Shown here piece by piece: positions 1 through 7,279 of a DNA stretch of 23,025 nucleotides. The translations under genes were made by a program, and so were the position numbers. The stretch is from DASUVJ01 sp036378995. GTDB taxonomy: Bacteria > Patescibacteriota > Saccharimonadia > Saccharimonadales > Saccharimonadaceae. Under the pieces are notes generated by a model, which was given only the letters and a program-made list of their open reading frames with translations, was not told where the DNA came from and did no database searches. The stretch spans positions 1-23,025 of the forward strand of contig DASUVJ010000073.1 of the NCBI GenBank assembly GCA_036378995.1, written 5' to 3'. The stretch's first letter is position 1, and every line of letters begins with the position of its first letter.

Positions 1-859
1 ATGGACGCTTGACCTCGAACTTTGTGAAAACAACGCCGGCACTTACTAGTGATTTTTGAATGGCTGCCGTGTCCGCTTTAGGCTCGAGCAGTGTCGTGCT
101 GCCCTCTTTTCGCTTGATCGCATAGAGTTTATTGTTTGCCGGAATCGGATCGGATGAGACGATTTCGATCTCCTGGCCACCGAACTCTTCTTTTACTTCG
201 GCAACAGTGCCATAGAGTCGTGCGGCGCCGTCTTTTAGAAGAAGAATGCGATCGCAGAGCCGTTCGACTTCTTCCATTTGGTGGGTTACAAAGATGACCG
301 TCGCACCTTTCTCTTGGTGCTCTTCAATGATGTCCATCAAGAGACGTCGGTTTACTGGGTCAAAGCCCTTTGTCGGTTCGTCGAGGATAAGTAGCTGCGG
401 ATCGCCCATAATGGTGATACCGAGCTGGATCTTTTGCTGCTGGCCGCCGGACAGTTTATCAAGACGTAGACCAGCTTTATCTTCTAGCTGGACGCGCTTC
501 AGATAGTTCTCTGACCATTCTTTGGCGTCACCTCGTTTGAGGCCCTTTAGTTGGCCAAAGTACACCATAATGTCGAGGACACTCTCTTTTTTGTAAAGGC
601 CGCGTTCTTCCGGGAGGTAACCAAGTGTGACGCCGCCGTCTACGGTGTACGGCTTGCCGTCGATGTGGAGCGTTCCGCCGGTTGCCTGGTAAATGCCAAG
701 CAAGGCGCGGATGGTCGTTGTTTTACCTGATCCATTGCTGCCGAGGAAGCCGAATGTCTCTCCCCTTTTAACGTCGAATGACAGGTCTTTAATAACGGTA
801 GTCTTGCCAAAATCCATTCGAAAATGGTCAACACTCACCAATGTATCTGTTTTAGTCAT
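1..859 (-). CDS. ABC transporter ATP-binding protein, NatA-like (3' end cut by window)
   Basis: Cytoplasmic ATPase subunit of an ABC transporter, probably an exporter of the NatA/YhaQ type. About 286 codons are visible and there is no stop before the window edge, so the C-terminus is missing. Seen: Walker A GSNGSGKT near residues 40-47, signature LSGGQQQK near 136-143, Walker B LLILDEP near 156-162, and the H-loop THQMEE near 192-197. The region after about residue 225 resembles the DUF4162 tail of NatA-type ATPases. The ATG at 859 is chosen because the ABC fold begins right after it. A TAAAAT box at 867-872 lies seven bases upstream with no Shine-Dalgarno sequence, suggesting a leaderless transcript of its own, although yajQ ends only 18 bases upstream on the same strand. 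The partner permease is expected just outside the window. Substrate cannot be told from the sequence. Confidence 0.93.
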   Translation of the reverse strand, partial: MTKTDTLVSVDHFRMDFGKTTVIKDLSFDVKRGETFGFLGSNGSGKTTTIRALLGIYQATGGTLHIDGKPYTVDGGVTLGYLPEERGLYKKESVLDIMVYFGQLKGLKRGDAKEWSENYLKRVQLEDKAGLRLDKLSGGQQQKIQLGITIMGDPQLLILDEPTKGFDPVNRRLLMDIIEEHQEKGATVIFVTHQMEEVERLCDRILLLKDGAARLYGTVAEVKEEFGGQEIEIVSSDPIPANNKLYAIKRKEGSTTLLEPKADTAAIQKSLVSAGVVFTKFEVKRP

Positions 860-866
860 ATGGGCT

Positions 867-872
867 ATTTTA
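867..872 (-). promoter_or_regulatory. candidate -10 box of the ABC ATPase gene
   Basis: Minus-strand TAAAAT lies seven bases before the ATG at 859, in the gap after the yajQ stop. No convincing -35 hexamer is seen at 16-18 bases. If used, the transcript begins at or next to the start codon. Weak evidence on its own; it fits the pattern at several other genes here. Confidence 0.35.
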
Positions 873-877
873 ACATG

Positions 878-1372
878 CTAACGGTAATTGATAAATTGCA
901 AAGGCATGTCATAGTCGGCGTCTTTTAGGAGGGAGATGACTTTTTGGAGGTCGTCTTTACTGCTGCCCGTAACACGAATGAGATCGCCCTGAATTTGAGG
1001 TTTAACCTTAGGCACTTCGTCGCGGATCTGTTTGGAGATTTGTTTCGCCAGATCTTGAGACAGTCCTTTTTTGAATGGAATTTCCCAGGTTGTTTTTAGG
1101 TTGCTCTCGTTTGGCGTTTTTGAAAGATCAAGGACTTTTGCGGATAGTTCGCGGCTGGCGAGCTTTTTGCGGACAATATCGAGCACGGCGTCGCATTGCC
1201 ACTGTCCGGCTCCGATGATCTTGAAGCCGGCTTTGTCGTCCAGCCATTCGATAGCAGCGGGCGTCCCTTTAAAGTCGTACCGGTTGCCGATTTCGCGTTC
1301 TGTCCCCGCAAAAACGTTATTGAGTTCTGCTTTGTCGTAATCACTTACGATGTCAAAAGAAAATGTAGGCAT
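878..1372 (-). CDS. yajQ: YajQ family nucleotide-binding protein (UPF0234)
   Basis: A 164-residue protein matching the YajQ/UPF0234 family along its whole length: N-terminal MPTFSFDIVSD, a central RYDFKGT, and the family-typical QIQGDLIRVTGSSKDDLQ followed by PLQFINYR at the C-terminus. The family folds as two ferredoxin-like domains; some members bind RNA/ribosomes or cyclic di-GMP, but the role in this host is unknown. The length is normal for the family. The start at 1372 gives the conserved N-terminus and lies six bases from a TATACT box, with no Shine-Dalgarno sequence. It is divergent from the PAP2 gene with only 20 bases between the two start codons, and is followed after 18 bases by the ABC ATPase. 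Confidence 0.95.
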   Translation of the reverse strand: MPTFSFDIVSDYDKAELNNVFAGTEREIGNRYDFKGTPAAIEWLDDKAGFKIIGAGQWQCDAVLDIVRKKLASRELSAKVLDLSKTPNESNLKTTWEIPFKKGLSQDLAKQISKQIRDEVPKVKPQIQGDLIRVTGSSKDDLQKVISLLKDADYDMPLQFINYR

Positions 1373-1377
1373 ATGTC

Positions 1378-1387
1378 TAGTATACTA
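1378..1387. promoter_or_regulatory. symmetric bidirectional -10 element between yajQ and the PAP2 gene
   Basis: TAGTATACTA is a perfect 10-base palindrome. Read on the plus strand it contains TATACT at 1381-1386, six bases before the ATG at 1393. Read on the minus strand it contains TATACT at 1384-1379, six bases before the ATG at 1372. The 20-base space between the two genes is therefore symmetric around one -10 element. No clear -35 box is visible on either side. Inference: one site fires in both directions and both mRNAs start at or very near the start codon. Confidence 0.65.
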
Positions 1388-1392
1388 AAGAT

Positions 1393-1923
1393 ATGCGATC
1401 AATGCTGGAGATGTTTGACACAAAGCTGACTACGGCGATTACCCGTCTGCCGAGTTGGCTGCGACCACTCATGTCGTTCGTGACATTAATTGGCGGACCG
1501 GTTTTTACGGTGGGTATCGGGCTTTTATTGTTTGGGTTCGGACTGGCAAAACCGGATGAGGATATTTTGCAGGCTGGATTCGTAATCGTTGCGACTATAG
1601 CGACGGGTGCGCTTTTAAAGTTGTTGCTTCGACGGAAGCGACCAATCACCTATATTGTTCGGTGGCCGTTCATGACATTTAGCTTTCCGAGTGGACACAC
1701 GGTGGGCAGTGTTGTGGCTTATGGGGCGCTGGCGTATGTATCTCTTCGCTTCGGTAATTTGTGGGGATTTGTCGGAACGGCCATCTTTTCGTTTTTAGCT
1801 GTGCTTGTGGGAGTTACCCGCGTGTATCTCGGCGCGCATTTCCCTAGTGACGTCGCGGCTGGCTGGGTTGTTGGTGGCGCGGGCCTGCTGATGATAATTT
1901 TGATGATTCAGCCTGCGATATGA
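1393..1923 (+). CDS. PAP2 family membrane phosphatase
   Basis: Integral membrane lipid phosphatase of the PAP2 (type 2 phosphatidic acid phosphatase) superfamily, 176 residues. The three family motifs are intact: K-x6-RP at residues 76-84, PSGH at 99-102, and R-x5-H at 143-149 followed by FPSD. The conserved histidines of motifs 2 and 3 are the expected nucleophile and acid/base. Hydrophobic stretches near 27-50, 60-77, 103-118, 123-141 and 155-174 indicate about five membrane helices. Likely substrates are phosphatidate-type lipids or undecaprenyl pyrophosphate; the sequence does not decide. Its TGA stop overlaps the ATG of the following lipid kinase gene (ATGA at 1920-1923), so the two are translationally coupled and may act in opposite directions on the same lipid pool. 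Confidence 0.94.
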   Translation: MRSMLEMFDTKLTTAITRLPSWLRPLMSFVTLIGGPVFTVGIGLLLFGFGLAKPDEDILQAGFVIVATIATGALLKLLLRRKRPITYIVRWPFMTFSFPSGHTVGSVVAYGALAYVSLRFGNLWGFVGTAIFSFLAVLVGVTRVYLGAHFPSDVAAGWVVGGAGLLMIILMIQPAI

Positions 1924-2756
1924 CGATGATTGTCGTTTATAATCCTTCGTCCGGCAGCTCTCGCCCGCTCGCTGAACTTAAAGAACTTTTTAGCAGCAAT
2001 GGCGTGAGCGTCGAGAGGTTCGTGACGGTTGATGATGATCTGTCTGATTTTATTAAACAAAACAAGACGATTGCCGTCATCGGCGGCGACGGTACTATTA
2101 GCTCGATCGCCGAAAAAGTCAGGGATACAAAAGCTGTTCTTGTACCTCTGCCTGGCGGGACGCTCAATCACTTTACGAAAGATCTCGGTGTGCCGCAGGA
2201 TTTAGAAGCAGCGATTAAAGCCCTAAGTAAAAAGAAGGTCCGGTCTATTGATGTCGGTACAGTGAACGAGAAGGTGTTTATTAATAATTCAAGTATTGGT
2301 CTCTATCCATCCTCTCTTCGCGAGCGCCGCCGATTTGAAAAGGCAATTGGCAAATGGCCTGCCCTGTTTGTAGCCGGCATCCGTACGTTCGTCCGTTTGC
2401 CGGGCTATGCGATTACGATTGGCGAAGAGTCGTTTCGAACGCCATTTGTTTTTATCGGAAACAACGAATATAAGCTGGACGAGCTCGGTGCTGCGAGCCG
2501 TAAACGAGTTGACGAGGGTGTTTTATCGGTGTTTATTGCCAAACGAGCATCCCGGCTTTCGATGCTGAAGATCGCATTCATGGCATTGGTCGGACGAGCG
2601 CATCTGCTCAACGATTTTGAGCTGAGAAAAACGACAAATCTGACAATCAAAACGTCAAATGCGCGCCCTTCGGTATCTCGCGACGGAGAAGTTCACCATA
2701 TGGATTCGCCGCTTCGCTATGAGTGTAAACCGGCTAGCCTACGAATCTTGGGCTAG
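1920..2756 (+). CDS. diacylglycerol/sphingosine kinase-like lipid kinase (DAGK catalytic family)
   Basis: Cytoplasmic or membrane-associated lipid kinase, 278 residues, close to the 290-300 of bacterial DgkB/YegS/BmrU proteins. Seen: N-terminal YNPSSG (residues 7-12), nucleotide-binding GGDGT at 55-59, and LPGGTLNHFTKDLG at 78-90, which corresponds to the family block PxGTxNDFA. In this block the usual N-D-F is N-H-F. The C-terminal half has the beta-sandwich character of the family and ends in SRDGE and LRILG. Expected reaction: ATP-dependent phosphorylation of diacylglycerol or a related lipid. It starts inside the PAP2 stop codon, and its last 18 bases overlap the convergent FMN reductase gene. 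A different lipid substrate is possible. Confidence 0.9.
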   Translation: MTMIVVYNPSSGSSRPLAELKELFSSNGVSVERFVTVDDDLSDFIKQNKTIAVIGGDGTISSIAEKVRDTKAVLVPLPGGTLNHFTKDLGVPQDLEAAIKALSKKKVRSIDVGTVNEKVFINNSSIGLYPSSLRERRRFEKAIGKWPALFVAGIRTFVRLPGYAITIGEESFRTPFVFIGNNEYKLDELGAASRKRVDEGVLSVFIAKRASRLSMLKIAFMALVGRAHLLNDFELRKTTNLTIKTSNARPSVSRDGEVHHMDSPLRYECKPASLRILG

Positions 2757-3317
2757 TTTCTCGCGTGCAGTTTTTAGAATATCCGCAAACCAGATGAGTT
2801 CGGTAAATAGTTTTGCGAGGCGTGGATCGTACGCTTCTTTTTTCTCTGGGAGAATCTGACCGTCTTCATCGAACATCTTCGGAACATATGGGAAAAAGAC
2901 GTCCCAGCTCATAACAACCAGTCCCGTTTCGCGGACGGCAGGCACAAGCGATTCAACGGCGCGTGTTCCGCCCCAATTGCCATCACTCACACCGGCAAAT
3001 GCGACCGGCTTGTGATTATAATTAGCAAGCTCGCTGTCGAGCATGCGCTTTAGGCTGCCCGGGAAGCTATGGTTGTATTCTGGAGTTACAACAAAAAATG
3101 CGTCTGCACGAGCGGTAATTTCGGTGTACTTAGGATCCTTGCCTTCAGGGTCATTACCGTCGCCAGGGAAATGAAAGTCTATCGGATCGACAAAAATAAC
3201 TTCGATGTCTTCAAGGGTGCGGGCAAAATCAGCAATGTAGCGTGCAACCTTTATAGAATGCCGTTGAACGCGCGTCGTTCCCGCAAGGACTGCTATGGTT
3301 AGAGGCTGGTGTGTCAT
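2739..3317 (-). CDS. NADPH-dependent FMN reductase family flavoprotein
   Basis: Flavodoxin-like NAD(P)H:FMN/quinone reductase of 192 residues. Seen: beta-1 and phosphate loop IAVLAGTTRVQRHS (residues 8-21), the family signature PEYNHSFPGSLK at 79-90, and a third flavin-contact region GVSDGNWGG about 25 residues further. The ATG at 3317 is preferred over upstream in-frame starts because the fold begins at once and a good Shine-Dalgarno (AAAGGAG) lies seven bases upstream. A TATACT box at 3345-3350 would give a 5' leader of about 20 bases. The 3' end overlaps the end of the lipid kinase gene by 18 bases, tail to tail. Probable role: cytoplasmic redox or azo/quinone reduction; physiological substrate unknown. 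Confidence 0.92.
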   Translation of the reverse strand: MTHQPLTIAVLAGTTRVQRHSIKVARYIADFARTLEDIEVIFVDPIDFHFPGDGNDPEGKDPKYTEITARADAFFVVTPEYNHSFPGSLKRMLDSELANYNHKPVAFAGVSDGNWGGTRAVESLVPAVRETGLVVMSWDVFFPYVPKMFDEDGQILPEKKEAYDPRLAKLFTELIWFADILKTAREKLAQDS

Positions 3318-3344
3318 TACTGCTCCTTTTCTCGCTTTTCTTTT

Positions 3345-3372
3345 AGTATAGCACCGGCCGGTAGCGTATAAT
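3345..3372. promoter_or_regulatory. divergent -10 boxes flanking a perfect palindrome
   Basis: Minus-strand TATACT (3345-3350) serves the FMN reductase and plus-strand TATAAT (3367-3372) serves the GH3 gene. Between them lies the perfect 10-base palindrome ACCGGCCGGT (3353-3362). The TATAAT is six bases before the GH3 ATG, predicting a leaderless mRNA. The palindrome could be an operator controlling both genes or a chance GC-rich spacer; no second copy is recognised in the window. Confidence 0.55.
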
Positions 3373-3378
3373 AAAAGC

Positions 3379-4533
3379 ATGAAGAAGGTGCTGTACGGTA
3401 TAATTGCTGTCGCTACGGTCACTGTCTTCGGCTTGCTCATTTGGCAGCAGAATAAGCCGTCCTCTCCTGATAAGAACAAACAGCCAGCACCTGAACTTAT
3501 CTCCCCGGTCATTAAAAGCACCCTTGATGCGATGACGCTGCGCGACAAAGTGGCAAGTTTATTTATTCTCCATGCTCCGGGTATCGATCAGTCGGCACTT
3601 CAGGCATTTGCGGCAGAATATAAGCCGGGTGGTTTAATCTTGATGGGCGATAACATTCCGGCTTCGGATGAAGAACTCAAATCTGTAACGGGTGCGGTAC
3701 GCGGTCTCGAGGCCTTTCCCCGTTTGGTCGCTATCGACGAAGAAGGTGGAACGGTTCATCGGATCCGTAATGATGCCTTCCCTGGCGCCGAGACGCTCGG
3801 CGAAGAGAACCTCGATAAAACAAGAGAAGTCTTTGCAGCGAGGTCGGAATATCTCAGAACGCTAGGCGTGAACCTCAACTTTGGTATCGTGGCAGATGTA
3901 ACATCGGATCCTGCATCATTTATTTACCCGCGCGTTTTAGGAACTACGCCGGAGAGCGCTGCAGCCCGCGTTTCAGTGGCGGCGGAAGCATCTCGTGGTA
4001 AGACGCTTTCATCCCTAAAGCACTTCCCTGGTCATGGCCGCGTCAGCGAGGATTCACATAAGACAATTCCCGAGACGGACGTATCGTTGAGCGATTGGAG
4101 GCGGACGGACGCGTTGCCTTTTGAGGACGGTATTGCCGCGGAGGCAGATACGGTAATGTTAGGCCATCTTAACTATTCATCGGTAGACGACGTACCGGCG
4201 AGTATGTCAAAAAAATGGCATGAGATTCTAAGAAGCGAGCTGAAATTCAAGGGACTCACCATTACGGACGATATGTTCATGTTGCAGCATTCGGGTGACG
4301 AACGTTATACCGACCCGGTGGAGAATGCAGTAGGCGCTCTCGCTGCGGGTAACGATGCGCTTTTGTTCGTAACAAATAATAATGGTACGCCAGATACCGT
4401 CCTCGACCCGCACAAACTCATCGACGGTGTGGTGGATGCCGTGCAAAACGGTACCTTGCTGGAAAGCGATATTACAAAAAAGGCAGAACGCATGCTCGTC
4501 TATCGCGAGCGGGCAGCTTCGTTTACCAGATAA
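3379..4533 (+). CDS. glycoside hydrolase family 3 protein (beta-N-acetylhexosaminidase-like, NagZ type)
   Basis: A 384-residue GH3 enzyme. Residues 5-22 form a hydrophobic segment after MKK, so it is probably membrane-anchored outside the cell; no lipobox cysteine follows. A short Pro/Lys-rich linker leads to the TIM-barrel. Family features seen: IDEEGG (119-124), KHFPGHG (214-220) followed by DSH (225-227), which is the His/Asp dyad of the NagZ subgroup, and ITDDMF (295-300), whose first Asp (D297) is the expected nucleophile. Expected reaction: removal of beta-linked N-acetylhexosamine, for instance from muropeptides. For an epibiont-like host this could act on its own or on host peptidoglycan (inference). 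The ATG is six bases from TATAAT and there is no Shine-Dalgarno sequence. The AI-2E permease gene follows after 36 bases but has its own -10. Confidence 0.92.
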   Translation: MKKVLYGIIAVATVTVFGLLIWQQNKPSSPDKNKQPAPELISPVIKSTLDAMTLRDKVASLFILHAPGIDQSALQAFAAEYKPGGLILMGDNIPASDEELKSVTGAVRGLEAFPRLVAIDEEGGTVHRIRNDAFPGAETLGEENLDKTREVFAARSEYLRTLGVNLNFGIVADVTSDPASFIYPRVLGTTPESAAARVSVAAEASRGKTLSSLKHFPGHGRVSEDSHKTIPETDVSLSDWRRTDALPFEDGIAAEADTVMLGHLNYSSVDDVPASMSKKWHEILRSELKFKGLTITDDMFMLQHSGDERYTDPVENAVGALAAGNDALLFVTNNNGTPDTVLDPHKLIDGVVDAVQNGTLLESDITKKAERMLVYRERAASFTR

Positions 4534-4554
4534 AGCTATATTAAAAAATAGTGC

Positions 4555-4560
4555 TATAAT
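4555..4560 (+). promoter_or_regulatory. -10 box of the AI-2E family gene
   Basis: Consensus TATAAT nine bases before the ATG at 4570. This predicts a 5' leader of only about three bases. No Shine-Dalgarno sequence and no clear -35 hexamer are seen; the preceding sequence is A/T-rich. Confidence 0.55.
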
Positions 4561-4569
4561 GATGCCAAG

Positions 4570-5706
4570 ATGAAAGTACGAATTGAGATCGACACAAAGA
4601 CATTTGTCCGCTTTTGGTTAGTTGTAATCGGATTTGCATTTGCAATCCTTGCTATTTACAGTGCAAGCGCGGCGCTTATTATCCTCGGTATTGCCTTCTT
4701 TTTGGCACTTGCCCTTAACGCACCGGTCAGCTTTTTGGCAAAACACCTCCCTGGTAAAAGCCGGGTTGGTGGAACGGCTCTTGCATATATAGTTGTTGTT
4801 GCACTGCTTGGTGCGCTTGTTTTCTTGGTGATTCCGCCAATCGCGCAGCAAACTGCTAAATTTGCTGAATCTGTTCCGGGACTTGTCGATACTGCGTCGC
4901 AGCAGTGGCATGGCGTCAATGAGCTGGTGACAAAATATCACCTCGAATCTCACGTTGAAAACATTCAGAACTCGATCAAAAACAACGCAACTAGTTGGGC
5001 TACGACATTCGGTAGCAATGTACTTGGTAGCGTCGGTTCGGTTCTCTCCTTCCTTGCTTCGACTTTCTTGGTCCTCGTACTCTCCTTCCTGATGCTCGTT
5101 GAGGGGCCTATGTGGCTTAAACGTCTCTGGGGTATCTACAATGACCAAGAACGTATGGAGGCACATCGTAATCTCGTTCACCGTATGTACACGGTAGTTA
5201 CGGGGTACGTAACGGGCCAACTGACGGTCTCGGCTATAGGCGCGTCACTTGCGGGTATAACCGTGTTCATTATCAGTATGTTCCTGAATGTGCCAAGCAA
5301 CTTGGCACTACCGACTGTTGCTATTGCCTTCACACTCTCGCTGATTCCTATGTTTGGTGCGACGATTGCAGGCGTACTGATCGCGCTCCTTCTTGCATTT
5401 AACGATGTGACAGCCGGTATTATTTTTGCCGGATACTTCATTATTTACCAGCAGATTGAAAACAACTTTATTTCTCCGACGATTCAGTCACGAAAAGTTG
5501 AGTTGTCGGCGCTTGCCGTACTGGCATCAGTAACGATCGGTTTGTATGTGTTTGGTCTGGCTGGAGGTATTATCTCTATCCCGATCGCAGGCTGTTTGAA
5601 GGTGCTTTTAGAGGACTACCTTGAACGTGCAAAAAAGAACCGGGATGAAAGTAAAAAGCCCCTTCACAAATTAGTAAAGAAGCTTCAAGGAGAAGACGCG
5701 GCATAG
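4570..5706 (+). CDS. AI-2E family transporter (UPF0118/PerM family)
   Basis: Polytopic membrane protein of 378 residues, the normal size for the AI-2E (YhhQ/PerM/TqsA) exporter family. Pattern seen: paired N-terminal helices (about 14-33 and 35-48), a third near 65-90, a long soluble stretch about 95-150 rich in Gln, Asn and amphipathic helix, then a C-terminal cluster of about five helices containing the family-typical PxxLxxPTVAIAFTLSLIPMFGATIAG and YFIIYQQIENNFISPTI blocks. The tail is lysine-rich and cytoplasmic. Proposed substrates in the family range from autoinducer-2 to Na+; none can be assigned here. Its stop codon lies in the loop of its own terminator hairpin (5695-5720). It is convergent with cysS, 12 bases apart. 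Confidence 0.92.
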   Translation: MKVRIEIDTKTFVRFWLVVIGFAFAILAIYSASAALIILGIAFFLALALNAPVSFLAKHLPGKSRVGGTALAYIVVVALLGALVFLVIPPIAQQTAKFAESVPGLVDTASQQWHGVNELVTKYHLESHVENIQNSIKNNATSWATTFGSNVLGSVGSVLSFLASTFLVLVLSFLMLVEGPMWLKRLWGIYNDQERMEAHRNLVHRMYTVVTGYVTGQLTVSAIGASLAGITVFIISMFLNVPSNLALPTVAIAFTLSLIPMFGATIAGVLIALLLAFNDVTAGIIFAGYFIIYQQIENNFISPTIQSRKVELSALAVLASVTIGLYVFGLAGGIISIPIAGCLKVLLEDYLERAKKNRDESKKPLHKLVKKLQGEDAA

Positions 5707-5720
5707 GCCGCGTCTTTTTT
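5695..5720 (+). terminator. intrinsic terminator with the AI-2E stop codon in its loop
   Basis: GACGCGGC (5695-5702) and GCCGCGTC (5707-5714) form a perfect 8-bp GC-rich stem with the loop ATAG, then six T (5715-5720). The TAG stop of the preceding gene is at 5704-5706, inside the loop. The T tract also runs into the TAA stop of convergent cysS. On the minus strand the stem is followed by TTCTCC, a poorer tract, so it mainly terminates plus-strand transcription. Confidence 0.9.
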
Positions 5721-7179
5721 ATTCGGCGTATTCCCAGATTGCTCCGGTTGCCGTGTCGCGAAGGGCGATGCCTTGGCTTAGTAATTCATCACGGATAGTA
5801 TCGGACTGTTGCCAGTTTTTGTCTTCTCGCGCTCGCTGACGCTCCAGGATACGCTGCTTAGCCTCATCATCGATATCTGGCGTCGTTACCTTCAGTTGAA
5901 GCCCCAGGAGCTCGTCGATGCTATCAAGGAGTTCATCGAGACCGTGCTGGTGGATTGCAGCAAGTCCTTTGCCGTCGAGGCGTGAGAATGCCTCATCGAC
6001 AACCTGCAAGGCTGCCGGCGTGTTCAGGTTGGCATTCAGCGCTTCGCAAATGGCGCCAGATGCAGCAAGCAGAGATACGACGTTATCGTCATCCGACTTT
6101 TGCTTGTCGCTTGATAATGTGTCGTGCGTCTGGTGGCGCAAGGCTGCGACGTTTCGCCAATGATGTCGACGGTTTTTAGCTGCCTGGAGGTTCTCGAATG
6201 TAAAGTTCCCCTCGTTTGAATATTGGCTCTGTAGAACGAACATACGGTAATCGAGCGGGTCGAAGCCCTCTTCTTTTAGATCTTGCAGCGTATAGCCGTT
6301 GCCGAGACTCTTGCTGATCTTTGTCCCCTCGGACTTGATATGGTTGTTGTGCAGCCAAAAATGTGCAAATTGCTTGCCGCTTGCGGATTCGCTTTGAGCG
6401 ATCTCGTTTGTATGATGCACGGGAATGTGATCAATGCCTCCGGTGTGAATGTCGATAGTCGGCCCTAGGATACTCATGGCTATAGCGGAGCATTCAAGGT
6501 GCCACCCAGGAAAGCCCTTCTTTGCTTCTGCACTCTCTAACAGGTCTGCTGGCGTATCCCACTCCATATCGCGCTGCTCGTCTTTTGGAGTGAATTTCCA
6601 TAGAGCAAAATCGCTCGCATTGCGTTTTTCTGGGTTGAATTCGACACGAGCGCCGGCTTTTTGCGCCTCTAGATCAAGGCCTGCGAAGTCGGCGTACGAC
6701 GGGAAAAGGCTGGTGTCAAAATAAATACCGTCTTCGATCTGATAGGTAAGGCCCTTCTCTTTTAGGATGCGAACAAGATCCAGTTGCTGCGGAATAAAAT
6801 CCGTCGCACGGGCTATGTGGCTCGGCAGAATAAGGCCGAGTTTTTCCATGCCCGCCATAAAATCTTCCGTATAGAGTTCGGCGATTTCCCAGGCTGTCTT
6901 CCCTTCGCGGCGAGCGCCTTTTTCAAGTTTATCTTCGCCCTCGTCAGCGTCGCTCACTAGGTGGCCTACATCCGTAATATTCATGACACGATTAACATCG
7001 TAGCCATTGGCGGTCAGTGTACGGACAAGTGTATCCCAATAAATATAGGCCGCCCAGTTGCCGACATGAAGATAATTATAGACGGTTGGACCGCAGGTAT
7101 AGAGCGAGACGGCGTTGCCTTCCTGCGGAGTGAATTCCTCGGTTTTTTTAGTGAGCGTATTATGGAGTGTCAGTGTCAT
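5719..7179 (-). CDS. cysS: cysteinyl-tRNA synthetase
   Basis: Class I aminoacyl-tRNA synthetase charging tRNA-Cys, 486 residues, close to the E. coli enzyme (461). Seen: YTCGPTVYN with the zinc ligand C29, the HIGH-box position reading HVGN at 38-41, the WHLECSAIAMS block with a second zinc Cys, HIPVHHTNE containing the His and Glu ligands, and KISKS as the KMSKS loop near residue 285. The C-terminal part is the DALR-type helical anticodon region. The zinc site that selects cysteine is intact. The Asn in place of the last His of HIGH is unusual for CysRS. The ATG at 7179 has AGGAAA about 10 bases upstream, and a TATAAA box at 7205-7210. Confidence 0.97.
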   Translation of the reverse strand: MTLTLHNTLTKKTEEFTPQEGNAVSLYTCGPTVYNYLHVGNWAAYIYWDTLVRTLTANGYDVNRVMNITDVGHLVSDADEGEDKLEKGARREGKTAWEIAELYTEDFMAGMEKLGLILPSHIARATDFIPQQLDLVRILKEKGLTYQIEDGIYFDTSLFPSYADFAGLDLEAQKAGARVEFNPEKRNASDFALWKFTPKDEQRDMEWDTPADLLESAEAKKGFPGWHLECSAIAMSILGPTIDIHTGGIDHIPVHHTNEIAQSESASGKQFAHFWLHNNHIKSEGTKISKSLGNGYTLQDLKEEGFDPLDYRMFVLQSQYSNEGNFTFENLQAAKNRRHHWRNVAALRHQTHDTLSSDKQKSDDDNVVSLLAASGAICEALNANLNTPAALQVVDEAFSRLDGKGLAAIHQHGLDELLDSIDELLGLQLKVTTPDIDDEAKQRILERQRAREDKNWQQSDTIRDELLSQGIALRDTATGAIWEYAE

Positions 7180-7204
7180 ATCGTGAGTTTCCTGCTAAAT
7201 AATG

Positions 7205-7249
7205 TTTATACGGTGCTCTACCGAGAGGACATCCTGGGACGTGTCCCAG
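7205..7249 (-). promoter_or_regulatory. cysS upstream region: -10 box and small inverted repeat
   Basis: Minus-strand TATAAA at 7210-7205 would start transcription about 20 bases before the cysS ATG. Further upstream is a 16-base near-palindrome (7234-7249): CTGGGAC, two bases, GTCCCAG. It lies between the DHH stop and the cysS promoter, at about the -35/-60 position. It has no U-tract, so it is not a standard terminator. It could be an operator. No T-box consensus is present. Confidence 0.35.
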
Positions 7250-7279
7250 ATGCCTTACTTACACAGGAGATTGGTACGG

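Noticed and set aside
1919..1925. UGA recoded as glycine, as in some CPR phyla
   Set aside because: The PAP2 frame ends at TGA with the next gene starting in the same four bases, and normal-length proteins elsewhere need no UGA read-through. The code is standard here.
4618..5220. Long minus-strand open frame (200 codons) inside the AI-2E gene
   Set aside because: It lies fully within a well-supported membrane protein gene, has a Cys/Lys/Arg-rich composition typical of antisense frames, and has no promoter or ribosome binding site that I can see.
7180..7279. T-box riboswitch before cysS
   Set aside because: Position would suit it, but the conserved T-box sequence and antiterminator are absent and the space to the predicted promoter is far too short.
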